A stretch of 64,000 nt of DNA from Rathayibacter caricis DSM 15933 (GCF_003044275.1 NZ_PZPL01000001.1:1736001-1800000), one strand, 5' to 3'; positions 17,415-25,916 are shown, counted from the first letter of the stretch. Numbers and translations are program-made. Notes: generated from the letters alone by a model not told the origin.

Positions 17415-17702
17415 ATGGCTGACAAGTCGCTCAACCGCACCGAGCTCGTCGCGAAGATCGCCGCGGACTCCGGCCAGAGCCAGGCCGCCGTCAACGGCGT
17501 CCTCGACTCGCTCTTCTCGACCCTCGCCGACTCCGTCTCCAACGACGTGAAGGTCACCATCCCCGGCTGGATCGCCGTCGAGCGCACCTCCCGCGCCGCA
17601 CGCACCGGCCGCAACCCGCAGACCGGTGAGACCATCCAGATCGCGGCCGGCCACTCGGTCAAGGTCTCGGCCGGCACCAAGCTCAAGGCCGCTGCGAAGT
17701 AG
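17415..17702 (+). CDS. hup: HU-family nucleoid-associated DNA-binding protein
   Basis: A 95-residue histone-like protein of standard HU length. Recognisable landmarks are the N-terminal helices (LNRTELVAKIAADSGQSQAA), the dimer core VTIPGWIAVE and the DNA-binding arm RTSRAARTGRNPQTGE, whose RNPQTG tip carries the intercalating Pro. It lacks the long Lys/Ala-rich C-terminal tail found in mycobacterial HupB. GGGAGGA precedes the ATG. A perfect hairpin terminator follows the stop. The 286-base upstream region should hold its promoter, but I could not assign the boxes with confidence. Confidence 0.9.
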   Translation: MADKSLNRTELVAKIAADSGQSQAAVNGVLDSLFSTLADSVSNDVKVTIPGWIAVERTSRAARTGRNPQTGETIQIAAGHSVKVSAGTKLKAAAK

Positions 17703-17714
17703 CACCGGTCCTCC

Positions 17715-17750
17715 GACGAAGGCCCCGGCGTCCGCGCCGGGGCCTTCGTC
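17715..17750 (+). terminator. Perfect 16-bp hairpin after hup
   Basis: The arms 17715-17730 and 17735-17750 are exact inverted copies around a four-base loop, 13 bases after the hup stop. The stem is G+C-rich at its top and is followed by GTCCCCG instead of a T-run, as is usual in high-GC actinobacteria. Confidence 0.85.
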
Positions 17751-17793
17751 GTCCCCGCGGCTGCCGATCAGCCGGGGAACGTAGGCTTGACGG

Positions 17794-19839
17794 GTGAATC
17801 GAACCGTCCGGATCGCGGGGCCCGCGCTGCTGCTCGTCGCAGCCGCGCTCGTCGCCCTCCTCGCGGCCCTCGCCTTCGGCCGCGGAGCCGCCGCGCCGCT
17901 GCTGAACGATCCGGGGCCCGTCGTCCGCTACGGCCTCCCGATCGCGAAGCTCGCGGTCAACCTCGGCGCGGCCGCCATGATCGGCGCGCTCGTGCTCGCC
18001 CTCTTCGCGCTGAGCCCGCGCTCGACGGCGAAAGCGGCGAAGACCCCGAAGCCCGCGAAGGCCTCGAAGACGGCGGAGCCCGAGACGCCCGAGCAGCGCA
18101 CCGAGTACTCCGTCGCCCTCGACGTCGCCGCCGCCGGCGCCGCGTTCTTCGCCGCCGCCGCGGCCGTCACCGGCTTCTTCACCTTCCTCAACGTCACGCA
18201 GACTCCGCTGAGCCTCGATCGCGACTTCGGCACGAAGCTCAGCTACTTCATCGGCAGCATCCCGGTCGGCCAGGCCTGGCTGACCACCACCCTGCTCGCC
18301 GCCGTCGTCACCGTGCTCTGCTTCGCCGTGCGCAACCAGACCGCGCTCGTCTTCGTCACCGCGATCGCGCTGCTCACCCTCCTCCCGATGGCGCAGCAGG
18401 GCCATGCCGCCGGCTCCGCCGGGCACGACGCCGCGGTCACCGCGCTGGGCCTGCACCTCGTCTTCGCCGCGATCTGGCTCGGCGGCCTCGTCACGGTCGT
18501 CGTGCTCCGACCGCTCCTCGACGGTCCGCGCCTGCGGCCCGTGATCCAGCGCTACTCCAGCCTCGCCCTCGTCAGCTTCGTGGTCGTCGCGGCGTCCGGC
18601 TACCTCAGCGCCGAGCTGCGTCTGGCCAGCTTCGGCAACCTCCTCACCGGCTACGGGATCCTCGTGATCGTGAAGGTCGCGGCGCTGATCGCCCTCGGCC
18701 TCTTCGGCCTGGTGCAGCGCCGGTTCCTGATCGAGCGGATGCGCTCCGCCGGCGGTGCGGGCGGCCGCAGCTTCTGGTGGCTGGTCGGTGCCGAGGTCGC
18801 CTTCATGGGCATCGCCTCCGGAGTCGCCGCCGCCCTCGCGCGCACCGCGACCCCGGTCGACCAGGTCGCCGCGAGCCAGCTGACCGACCCGACGCCCGCC
18901 CAGCTCCTCACCGGCGAGCCCCTGCCGCCCGTGGCGAGCGCCGTGAACTTCGTGACCCTCTGGAACGTCGACCTGATCTGGCTGCTCGTCACCGGCTTCG
19001 GCATCGCGTTCTACGTGGCGGGCGTGCTGCGCCTGCGCCGTCGGGGCGACTCCTGGCCCCTGCACCGCACGGTGCTCTGGATCGCGGGCATGCTCCTGCT
19101 GGCCTACATCACCAACGGCGGCGTGAACGTCTACGAGAAGTACCTGTTCAGCGCGCACATGCTCTCGCACATGGTGCTGACGATGGCGGTGCCGCTGCTG
19201 CTCGTGCCCGCCGCCCCGGTCACGCTGATCGCGCGGGCGGTCGTCCGACGCACCGACGGATCCCGCGGGCCGCGCGAATGGGTGCTGCTGGCCGTGCACT
19301 CGCGCTTCGGCACGATCGTGTCGCATCCGATCGTCGCGGCCGTGCTCTTCGTCGGCTCGCTCTGGGCGTTCTACTACTCGCCCCTGTTCCGCTGGGCCAC
19401 GACCGACCACATCGGCCACGAGTGGATGATCGTGCACTTCCTGATCACCGGCTACCTCTTCGTGAGCGTGCTGATCGGAGTCGACCCCAGCTCGCACCAG
19501 GTGCCGTACCCGATGCGTCTGCTGCTGCTGCTGGGCACCATGGCCTTCCACGCCTTCTTCGGCCTCGCGCTGATGACGGGGGAGGGCCTCCTGCTCGCCG
19601 ACTGGTACGGAGCGATGGGCTGGGGCAGCGATGCGCTCGCCGATCAGCGCGCGGCCGGAGGCATCGCCTGGAGCATCGGCGAGATCCCGACCCTCGCCCT
19701 CGCGATCGTCGTCGCGATGATGTGGAGCAGGTCCGACGCCCGCGAGACGAAGCGGCGCGATCGGCAGGCCGACCGCACGGGCGAGGCGGAGCTCCACGAG
19801 TACAACGAGCGCCTGGCCGCCCTCGGCAAGCGACGCTGA
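17794..19839 (+). CDS. CopD-CtaG fusion: copper transport and cytochrome c oxidase assembly
   Basis: A 681-residue polytopic membrane protein. The N-terminal part (to about residue 350) includes a CopD domain, with HAAGSAGHDAAVTALGLHLVFAAIWLGG-type helices carrying conserved His residues. The C-terminal part (about 380-640) is the CtaG/caa3-type assembly domain, with YEKYLFSAHMLSHM, HEWMIVHFLITGYLF and FHAFFGLALM rich in potential copper-binding His/Met. Such fusions are common in actinobacteria and deliver copper to haem-copper oxidases. A charged tail ends the protein. The start is GTG at 17794, with a TAGGCT hexamer six bases upstream, consistent with leaderless transcription. Confidence 0.85.
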   Translation: MNRTVRIAGPALLLVAAALVALLAALAFGRGAAAPLLNDPGPVVRYGLPIAKLAVNLGAAAMIGALVLALFALSPRSTAKAAKTPKPAKASKTAEPETPEQRTEYSVALDVAAAGAAFFAAAAAVTGFFTFLNVTQTPLSLDRDFGTKLSYFIGSIPVGQAWLTTTLLAAVVTVLCFAVRNQTALVFVTAIALLTLLPMAQQGHAAGSAGHDAAVTALGLHLVFAAIWLGGLVTVVVLRPLLDGPRLRPVIQRYSSLALVSFVVVAASGYLSAELRLASFGNLLTGYGILVIVKVAALIALGLFGLVQRRFLIERMRSAGGAGGRSFWWLVGAEVAFMGIASGVAAALARTATPVDQVAASQLTDPTPAQLLTGEPLPPVASAVNFVTLWNVDLIWLLVTGFGIAFYVAGVLRLRRRGDSWPLHRTVLWIAGMLLLAYITNGGVNVYEKYLFSAHMLSHMVLTMAVPLLLVPAAPVTLIARAVVRRTDGSRGPREWVLLAVHSRFGTIVSHPIVAAVLFVGSLWAFYYSPLFRWATTDHIGHEWMIVHFLITGYLFVSVLIGVDPSSHQVPYPMRLLLLLGTMAFHAFFGLALMTGEGLLLADWYGAMGWGSDALADQRAAGGIAWSIGEIPTLALAIVVAMMWSRSDARETKRRDRQADRTGEAELHEYNERLAALGKRR

Positions 19840-19918
19840 CCCTCCTCCCCAGGCGGCCGTCGGCCCCCATCCCGCCCGTTCCGGATCGACGCCGCACGGC
19901 CGCGGGTACAGTGGACCG

Positions 19919-21232
19919 GTGACCCAGCCGACCCTCTCCGACGAGCAGCAGCGGGTGTTCGACCTCATCGAGAACACCCGCGAGCACCTGTTCGTCACCG
20001 GGCGGGCCGGCACCGGCAAGTCGACCCTGCTGAACCACCTGAGCTGGAACACCGACAAGCAGATCGTCATCTGCGCCCCCACCGGAGTCGCGGCGCTGAA
20101 CGTGGGCGGCCAGACGATCCACTCGCTCTTCCGCCTGCCGATCGGCGTGATCGCCGACTCCGATCTCGACCAGCCGCCCGAGCTGCGCAAGCTCCTGAAC
20201 ACCATCGACACCCTCGTGATCGACGAGATCTCGATGGTCAACGCCGATCTGCTCGACGGCATCGACCGCAGCCTCCGCCAGGCGCGCCAGCGGCGGGCCG
20301 AGCCGTTCGGAGGCGTGCAGGTCGTCCTCTTCGGCGACCCGTTCCAGCTCGCCCCCGTCCCCGGCGACCCCGAGGAGCGCGCGTACTTCGCCGACCGCTA
20401 CCGCTCGCTGTGGTTCTTCGACGCGCTGGTCTGGCAGGAGGCTCCGCTGCGCATCGTGGAGCTCGGCCGGATCCACCGTCAGAGCGACGAGCGCTTCAAG
20501 TGGATGCTCAACGCCGTCCGCTTCGGCATGGTCACGAAGGAGATCGCCGACGTCCTCAACGAGGCCGGCGCGCGCACCCCTCCGACGGACGGGGCGATCA
20601 CCCTCGCGACCCGCAACGACACGGTGAACCGGATCAACCAGACGGCGCTCGCGCGCCTCAAGGGACCGCTCAAGACGGCGACCGCCGAGATCAGCGGCGA
20701 CTTCGGCGGCCGAACCTACCCGGCCGATCAGAACCTCGAGCTCAAGATCGGCGCTCACGTGATGTTCCTCCGCAACGATGCGGAGCAGCGCTGGGTCAAC
20801 GGCACGATCGGGATCGTGAAGAAGGTCGCCGGCACCGTCTGGGTCGAGGTCGACGGCGAGGTGCACGAGGTCGAGCCGGCCACCTGGGAGCGCTACCGCT
20901 ACTCCTACTCGGCGGCGACCAAGAAGCTCACCCGCGAGATCGTGGCGGAGTTCGCCCAGTTCCCGCTCCGGCTCGCCTGGGCGGTCACCATCCACAAGTC
21001 GCAGGGCAAGACCTACGACTCGGCCGTGGTCGACCTCGGCCAGCGCGCGTTCGCCCCGGGGCAGACCTACGTCGCGCTCAGCCGCATCACGAGCCTCGAG
21101 GGCCTGTACCTCACGAGGCCGCTGAGGCCGAGCGACATCATCGTCGACAAGGACGTGCTGCGGTTCATGTCCGAGCGCCGGGCCGAGCCCGCCGCCGTCG
21201 CGACCGCCGAGGGCGGCGCGGCGTCGGCCTGA
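19919..21232 (+). CDS. Pif1/RecD-like superfamily 1B helicase
   Basis: A 437-residue ATPase. Walker A is GRAGTGKST (28-36), motif Ia contains CAPTGVAALNVGGQTIHSLF, and Walker B is VIDEISM (99-105). Then come LFGDPFQLAPV (motif III) and, near the C terminus, TIHKSQGKTYD and YVALSRITSLEGLYL (motifs V-VI), the signature of Pif1/RecD2 5'-to-3' DNA helicases. It is much shorter than RecD and lacks added domains. A role in resolving DNA secondary structure is inferred from the family. The GTG start has a TACAGT box six bases upstream. It is convergent with the haem oxygenase homologue 15 bases away. Confidence 0.85.
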   Translation: MTQPTLSDEQQRVFDLIENTREHLFVTGRAGTGKSTLLNHLSWNTDKQIVICAPTGVAALNVGGQTIHSLFRLPIGVIADSDLDQPPELRKLLNTIDTLVIDEISMVNADLLDGIDRSLRQARQRRAEPFGGVQVVLFGDPFQLAPVPGDPEERAYFADRYRSLWFFDALVWQEAPLRIVELGRIHRQSDERFKWMLNAVRFGMVTKEIADVLNEAGARTPPTDGAITLATRNDTVNRINQTALARLKGPLKTATAEISGDFGGRTYPADQNLELKIGAHVMFLRNDAEQRWVNGTIGIVKKVAGTVWVEVDGEVHEVEPATWERYRYSYSAATKKLTREIVAEFAQFPLRLAWAVTIHKSQGKTYDSAVVDLGQRAFAPGQTYVALSRITSLEGLYLTRPLRPSDIIVDKDVLRFMSERRAEPAAVATAEGGAASA

Positions 21233-21247
21233 CGTCGCGGGGCGCGA

Positions 21248-21898
21248 TCAGGCGGCGACGCGGGAGCGGGCGAGGTCGCGGAACAGCTCGGTCGTCAGCC
21301 GGTAGGCCTCGGCCACTTCGGCGATGACCCGGTCGCGCTCGGCGTCGTCCCAGTCGACCGCGTCGAGCTGCTCGCGGTACACGGCGCGGAACGCCGACGG
21401 CGTCGCGATCTCGCCGTACAGGTAGAAGCCGACGCCGTTGGTCTCGAAGCCGAAGCGGCGCTGGAGCAGGGTGCGCACGATGCTGCAGCCCGACAGATCG
21501 CCGAGGTAGCGCGTGTAGTGGTGGGCGACGAATCCACCGCTCCATCCGCTGGCCACGGTCGTGATGCGCTCGACGTACGCCGCCGTCGAGGGCAGCGGAC
21601 GGATGCGCTCGCGCCAGTCCTCGCCGATCAGGAACCGCAGGTCCTCGGCGATCGCGGGCAGTCGGGTGAGCTTGGCCGAGATGAAGGGGGCCGCGACCGG
21701 GTCGTCGCCCATGCGATCGGCCACCGCCTCGAGCGCCTCGTAGACGAAGTAGTGCTGCGAGACGAGCGCGATGTAGTCGTCGCGGCTGCCGGCGCCGGTC
21801 ATCAGGGCGGTCATGAAGGCGGCGCCCTCGTCGTCCGCGGCACCGGTCTGGCCGACGCGCTCGCGGAGAGCCTGCGAGAACGGGATCACGTTCGACAC
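21248..21898 (-). CDS. Haem oxygenase homologue lacking the usual proximal His
   Basis: 216 residues, all-alpha, collinear with bacterial haem oxygenases such as HmuO (degradation of haem to biliverdin, CO and iron). Shared landmarks are FMTALMTG near the N terminus, FVAHHYTRYLGDLSG in the distal region, and YGEIATPSAFRAVYREQLD. Two hallmark features are altered. Residue 20, which aligns with the haem-ligating His20 of HmuO, is Ala, and the flexible GDLSGG of the distal helix reads GDLSGC. It may therefore use another ligand (His49 in SQHYFVYEALE is a candidate) or have a changed reaction. GGAGG precedes the GTG start, and an IdeR/DtxR-type iron box lies just upstream, so iron-starvation induction is likely. 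Confidence 0.75.
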   Translation of the reverse strand: MSNVIPFSQALRERVGQTGAADDEGAAFMTALMTGAGSRDDYIALVSQHYFVYEALEAVADRMGDDPVAAPFISAKLTRLPAIAEDLRFLIGEDWRERIRPLPSTAAYVERITTVASGWSGGFVAHHYTRYLGDLSGCSIVRTLLQRRFGFETNGVGFYLYGEIATPSAFRAVYREQLDAVDWDDAERDRVIAEVAEAYRLTTELFRDLARSRVAA

Positions 21899-21918
21899 GA
21901 GGGCCTCCGATCGGCTTC

Positions 21919-21937
21919 TTAGGTTGGCCTTACCTTA
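21919..21937 (-). promoter_or_regulatory. IdeR/DtxR iron box upstream of the haem oxygenase homologue
   Basis: The 19-base element TTAGGTTGGCCTTACCTTA matches the DtxR/IdeR consensus TTAGGTTAGGCTAACCTAA at 15 of 19 positions, with the invariant outer half-sites TTAGGT and ACCT. It starts 21 bases upstream of the GTG, where it would cover the promoter. Repression by Fe2+-loaded IdeR is inferred. Confidence 0.8.
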
Positions 21938-21978
21938 GCCGACCGCGCGGAGCGAGGCCAGAGGCCGTCGGAGACCGC

Positions 21979-22467
21979 TCAGTGCCCGTGCCCGTCCTGG
22001 ACGACGCCGTGCATCCCTCCGGTACCGCCCGGCCCGGCCGAGGTCGCGGCCATCGCCGGAGTCGCGAGCGCCGAGACGACGAGGGCCCCGGCCAGCAGAC
22101 CCAGCACCGTCCGGCCGGCCGGCACCACACGATCGGGGGAGGGGGCGCGTCGGAGGGACGCCGCCACGAGGCCCGCCGCGGCGAGCTGCAGCACCCCGCC
22201 CGCGAGCGAGGGCAGCGGATCGCGCAGGAGCCCCGCGGTGAGGGCGAGAGCCGAGCCGACCGTGGTGGCGACGGTGACCGCGAGCACCACCCGCGGCAGG
22301 AGGATCCGGCCACGGGCCAGCACGGCGACGGCCCAGGCGAGCTCGCCGGCGCCGAGGAGCACGAGCGCGGCGAGCCACGCGTCGTCCCGCACGGAGGCCA
22401 GGCAGAGGTGGACCAGACCGGCACCGAGGGCGGCCGAGGCGGCCCAGCCGCGGACGAGAGGATTCAC
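21979..22467 (-). CDS. Hypothetical membrane protein with a His-rich tail
   Basis: 162 residues with about five hydrophobic segments (for example LGAGLVHLCLASV, LVLLGAGELAWAVAVLA, VVLAVTVATTVGSALALTAG, TVLGLLAGALVVSALATPA). It ends in a short Gly/His/Asp tail (GGMHGVVQDGHGH) that could bind metal. The GTG at 22467 is preceded at good distance by GGAGG; the open frame reaches further to 22506. No family is firmly recognised. It lies between the iron-regulated haem oxygenase homologue and a DUF4383 gene, all on the same strand. Confidence 0.6.
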   Translation of the reverse strand: MNPLVRGWAASAALGAGLVHLCLASVRDDAWLAALVLLGAGELAWAVAVLARGRILLPRVVLAVTVATTVGSALALTAGLLRDPLPSLAGGVLQLAAAGLVAASLRRAPSPDRVVPAGRTVLGLLAGALVVSALATPAMAATSAGPGGTGGMHGVVQDGHGH

Positions 22468-22535
22468 GCGCGCCTCCGGGAGAAGAGGAAGGCCCCGGAT
22501 CGACACACCGCATCGTGTCGTCCGGGGCCGTGGAG

Positions 22536-22575
22536 TCCGTCCGCCGCGGAAAACGGCGGGCCCGCGGCGGACGGA
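22536..22575 (-). terminator. Perfect 14-bp hairpin after the DUF4383 gene
   Basis: The arms 22536-22549 and 22562-22575 are exact inverted copies around a 12-base loop, 30 bases beyond the DUF4383 stop. They would separate that gene from the membrane protein gene downstream. Confidence 0.75.
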
Positions 22576-22605
22576 GTGGGAGGGGGCGGCTGTCGCCGCC
22601 CGGAT

Positions 22606-23019
22606 TCAGGCGGTGGCCGCTCGCGACCGGGTCGACTTCTCGGTTCCCAGCCCGACGCCCAGCAGCACGATCGCGCTGCCGAGGTGGAGGAAGTGGTCGG
22701 CCGTGTTGAGGGCGAGCACGTTCAGCGACGTGTTCACCACGAAGAAGCCGACGATGCCCAGGAGCAGGTACGCGGCTCCGACGACCGTGTTCACGGTCTT
22801 CGCGGCGGCGACTGTCGAGAGCCCGGCGATCAGCAGCGCTCCGCCGATCAGGAGGTGGGCGATGTTGTGCATCGGATTCACCTCGAAGATCCCGAGGAGC
22901 AGCCCTCCGTCGGTGGCGAGGAACTGCACGCCGCCCGTCACGACGAAGCCGAGCAGCCCCACGACGAGGTAGACCGCTCCGAAGGCTACGGCGAGCAGGC
23001 GGTTGGGTGATCTGCGCAT
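22606..23019 (-). CDS. DUF4383 family membrane protein
   Basis: 137 residues, four transmembrane helices, with the family pattern RLLAVAFGAVYLVVGLLGF, FEVNPMHNIAHLLIGGALL and NTADHFLHLGSAIVLLGVG. The conserved NxxHNxxHL and DHxLH histidines suggest metal or haem contacts, but no function is established for DUF4383. GGAGG lies well placed before the ATG. A perfect hairpin follows. Confidence 0.8.
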   Translation of the reverse strand: MRRSPNRLLAVAFGAVYLVVGLLGFVVTGGVQFLATDGGLLLGIFEVNPMHNIAHLLIGGALLIAGLSTVAAAKTVNTVVGAAYLLLGIVGFFVVNTSLNVLALNTADHFLHLGSAIVLLGVGLGTEKSTRSRAATA

Positions 23020-23224
23020 GTGACTGGACCTCCTTCACGCGACGGCCCTGTGCCGACACCCCTTCTTCGTAACCCGCGCCGAGTCGGTTTGGAAACGGGG
23101 TGGACGTCTCGGGTCACGGTCCGGATACGAACCGGCGGGACACCGGCCCGGGCGGTCCTCGAGTCGGGGCGCGCCCGTACAGTGGGGTCCGTTCCAGAGG
23201 ATGTTCCGGGGGGAGCCGAAGGTC

Positions 23225-24475
23225 ATGGTCGTGCGTCGCAAGCGGAGACGGGTCGCGGCTCTCGCCGTTCCCGCACTGGTCCTGGCCCTCGTCGGCTGCA
23301 CGCAGGGGGCCGCCTCGGTCGTCCCCGAGGCGCCGCCCGGTCCCGTGTCCGACGACCTCGCGATCGCGCTCTCCGGCCTCGTCGACGAGGCGCGCGGCGC
23401 GGCCGGAGCGACGGGGGCCGTCGCCGGGGTCTGGTCGCCCTGGGCGGGTGGCTGGGAGACGGCGCTCGGCGTCGTCGGGGACGCCGACCCCACTCCGCTG
23501 ACCACCGACGCGCACGTGCGCCTGGGTACAGGAGGGACGGAGGCGATGACCTGCGACGTGGTCGTCGCGCTCGCCGAGGAGGGCCGCCTGGACCTCGACG
23601 CCGACATCTCCGAGTCGCTCGGCTCCCTGCCCGGCATCGAGGGCACGACCCTCCGCCAGCTCTGCGCGCACACCTCCGGACTCGCCGACTTCCGCGCCGC
23701 GCTCTGGCCGACCGTCCTGCAGAACCCGGTCAGGGAGTGGCCGACGATGGAGCTGATCTCGGCGGCCCAGGTGCGCGCGCCCGTGGCACCTCCGGGAGCC
23801 GCCTGGTCCGACTCCGCCACCGGGCCGCTGCTGGCGGGACTCGCGGCCTCGGAGGCGACCGGCCGCAGCGTCGCCGACCTCTACCGCGAGTACGTCGTGC
23901 CGCGGTACGGCCTGCGCAGCACGGTGCTGCCCTCGGCGCGGACGCTCGATCTGCCCACTCCGGCGCCGCGCGGGTACGCGGCCGGCCTCGACCTCCGCAC
24001 CGGAGCCGTGCAGTGCGAGGTGCGCCGCGACGTCGGCTCGGCGTCGCCGTCGGCGCTCGGTGCCGCGGGCGGAGTCGTGACCGACCTCGAGGATCTCCGC
24101 CGGCTCGCGAGCGGCCTCGCCGCCTCGCCCTCCGGCGACGCCGTGTGGTCCGACCCGGTCCCGCAGGGTCAGGGCCGCGCTGAGTGGCTCCTCGCCGGCC
24201 TGGGCGGGCACGAAGCCGGCCCGCTCCGGGGCTTCTCCGGCGTGGCGCCCGGATTCGTGACCGCCGCCTACTCCGACCCGGTGTCGGGACTGACGGTCGC
24301 CGTGTCGTTCAACAGCTCCACCGCGGGGGCCGACTTCGCCGGGAACGTCGCGCGGGCGATGGCGGCCGTCGCCGTCGAGCAGGGCGCCGCGTCGGGAGCG
24401 GCGGACCTGCCCGTCCTGCCGTGGACGGCCGAGGGCGAGCGCGTCGCCGCGCTCACCGTGCACCAGCGCTGCTGA
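23225..24475 (+). CDS. Lipoprotein with a beta-lactamase/DD-peptidase fold and degenerate active site
   Basis: A 416-residue exported protein. The N terminus MVVRRKRRRVAALAV with LALVGC gives a lipobox, with Cys25 as the lipidation site. The body aligns with class C beta-lactamase-like serine hydrolases (AEEGRLDLDADI, LRQLCAHTSGLADF, GAAGGVVTDLEDLRRLA). All three catalytic motifs are altered. The SxxK motif reads TGGT (residues 102-105), the YxN position reads SDSA in PPGAAWSDSATGP, and the HxG box reads FSG before VAPGF. It is probably a non-catalytic binding protein at the cell surface. The ATG at 23225 was chosen because it gives a proper signal peptide; an upstream ATG at 23201 exists. 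It stands alone. Confidence 0.75.
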   Translation: MVVRRKRRRVAALAVPALVLALVGCTQGAASVVPEAPPGPVSDDLAIALSGLVDEARGAAGATGAVAGVWSPWAGGWETALGVVGDADPTPLTTDAHVRLGTGGTEAMTCDVVVALAEEGRLDLDADISESLGSLPGIEGTTLRQLCAHTSGLADFRAALWPTVLQNPVREWPTMELISAAQVRAPVAPPGAAWSDSATGPLLAGLAASEATGRSVADLYREYVVPRYGLRSTVLPSARTLDLPTPAPRGYAAGLDLRTGAVQCEVRRDVGSASPSALGAAGGVVTDLEDLRRLASGLAASPSGDAVWSDPVPQGQGRAEWLLAGLGGHEAGPLRGFSGVAPGFVTAAYSDPVSGLTVAVSFNSSTAGADFAGNVARAMAAVAVEQGAASGAADLPVLPWTAEGERVAALTVHQRC

Positions 24476-24552
24476 AGCGGGTGGCAGGGGATCGCCGATC
24501 CCTGACCGTCCACCGCGCCGTGGGGCCGACGCCTGGGTCCTACTGTGGGGTC

Positions 24553-25071
24553 ATGCCGATCACCCCCGACACCAAGGACTGGACCTGGGCCGCCGAGCGC
24601 CCCTGCCTCGAGTGCGGCTTCGACGCCTCGCTCGTCGACGCGTCCGACGTCTCCCACCTCATCCGCGAGAACGCCGCCGCCTGGCCGTACGTCCTCGAGC
24701 GCGACGACGCCGCGGGCCGGCCCGACGACGAGACGTGGTCGCCCCTGGAGTACGCGGCGCACGTGCGCGACGTGCACCGCATCTACCGCACGCGCCTGGG
24801 CCTGATGCTCGCCGGCGACGACCCGCTGTTCCCCAACTGGGACCAGGACGTCACCGCCGTCGAGGACCGCTACTCCGAGCAGGATCCGGCCGTCGTCGGC
24901 CGCGAGCTCGTCGAGGAGGCGGGCCTGATCGCCGACGCCTTCGACGGCGTCACGGGCGCCCAGTGGCAGTACCCCGGCCGCCGCAGCGACGGAGCCGTCT
25001 TCACCGTCGAGACGATGGCGCGCTACTACCTGCACGACGTCCAGCACCACCTGCACGACGTCCGCGGCTGA
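24553..25071 (+). CDS. DinB-family protein
   Basis: A 172-residue four-helix-bundle protein of the DinB/mycothiol-dependent group. Metal-ligand His residues are visible in EYAAHVRDVHRIYRTR and, at the C terminus, in ARYYLHDVQHHLHDV. Related actinobacterial enzymes are mycothiol-dependent isomerases or S-transferases for detoxification; the substrate is unknown. The ATG has a TACTGT hexamer six bases upstream, so the mRNA is probably leaderless. An upstream in-frame extension is open but shadows the preceding gene. Confidence 0.75.
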   Translation: MPITPDTKDWTWAAERPCLECGFDASLVDASDVSHLIRENAAAWPYVLERDDAAGRPDDETWSPLEYAAHVRDVHRIYRTRLGLMLAGDDPLFPNWDQDVTAVEDRYSEQDPAVVGRELVEEAGLIADAFDGVTGAQWQYPGRRSDGAVFTVETMARYYLHDVQHHLHDVRG

Positions 25072-25084
25072 GCGCGCAGCCCGC

Positions 25085-25735
25085 TCAGTAGTCGATGAGC
25101 TGCGGATTGAGGAACGACACCGTCCGCGCGTAGGCGAGCGCCGCGGAGGAGGGGTCGACGGCCTCGCGCAGGGTCCCGTTCGCGAAGTGCCGGACGGTGC
25201 CCGGATAGGTGTGCGCCGTGACGGGCGTCCCCGCCTCCTTCAGCCGGCCGACGAACGCCTCGGGGTCGTCGCCCTCGGGCCACTCGTCGCTCTGCGCGTA
25301 GTGGAGCAGCGTCGGGCACGGCACGAGCGCGTGCTCCTCCTGCCCGAGGGTCGCGTAGTACGCGACGACCGCGTCGACCAGCCCGGTGGCGGCGGCGAGC
25401 AGGCCGAGCCGTCCGCCGAAGCCGAATCCGATGATCGCGCTGCGCTGCGGGCCCTCGGCCGCTCCGGAGCGGACCGCGTCGGCGATCGCGGCCATCGCGC
25501 GGTCCTGCGCGGTCATCGCGGCGAGGTCGCGGGCGTCCTCCGGGGCGAGCGTCGCCCAGCCGTCGTAGAGATCGGGGACGAGCACGTGGTACCCGTGCTT
25601 CGAGACGGCCTCGGCGAAGGGCTCCATCCACGGGAGCCGGCCGTACACGTCGTGGAGCACGACGACGATCGGGCGGCCGGGGCGCCCGTACTCGAGGGCG
25701 ACGCCCGGCGACGGGATCTGGACGAGCTCTGTCAC
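25085..25735 (-). CDS. Dienelactone-hydrolase-like alpha/beta protein without a nucleophile
   Basis: A 216-residue alpha/beta hydrolase of the dienelactone hydrolase family, recognisable from VVVLHDVYGRLPWMEPFAE, HVLVPDLYDG and the C-terminal HTYPGTVRHFANG with the expected His. The nucleophile elbow, GxCxGG in the family, reads GFGFGG, so the catalytic Cys/Ser is replaced by Gly. Hydrolysis by the normal mechanism is unlikely, and a binding or regulatory function is possible. The GTG at 25735 was chosen because a CAGGGT hexamer lies six bases upstream; an ATG at 25765 in the same frame would add ten residues. It converges with the DinB gene. Confidence 0.7.
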   Translation of the reverse strand: MTELVQIPSPGVALEYGRPGRPIVVVLHDVYGRLPWMEPFAEAVSKHGYHVLVPDLYDGWATLAPEDARDLAAMTAQDRAMAAIADAVRSGAAEGPQRSAIIGFGFGGRLGLLAAATGLVDAVVAYYATLGQEEHALVPCPTLLHYAQSDEWPEGDDPEAFVGRLKEAGTPVTAHTYPGTVRHFANGTLREAVDPSSAALAYARTVSFLNPQLIDY

Positions 25736-25845
25736 TCCTCCACCCTGCACCGCGACGTCCGGCATTCCGCGCGTTCGCGGCGATCGCCTCGGCGTGTCGC
25801 CCGATGAGGGCGCCTGAGGAGGACGGAGGGGGAGGAGAGCTGCGG

Positions 25846-25916
25846 AGCGAGTGACGGGAATCGAACCCGCGCCATCTGCTTGGGAAGCAGAAGTTCTACC
25901 ATTGAACTACACTCGC
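25846..25916 (-). tRNA. tRNA-Gly (anticodon CCC)
   Basis: On the minus strand the 71-base sequence folds into a full cloverleaf. The acceptor is GCGAGTG/CACTCGC, the D arm GTTC...GAAC, the anticodon stem TCTGC/GCAGA with loop TTCCCAA (anticodon CCC), the variable loop TGGC, and the T arm GCGGG-TTCGATT-CCCGT. The discriminator base is T. CCA is not encoded. Confidence 0.95.
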
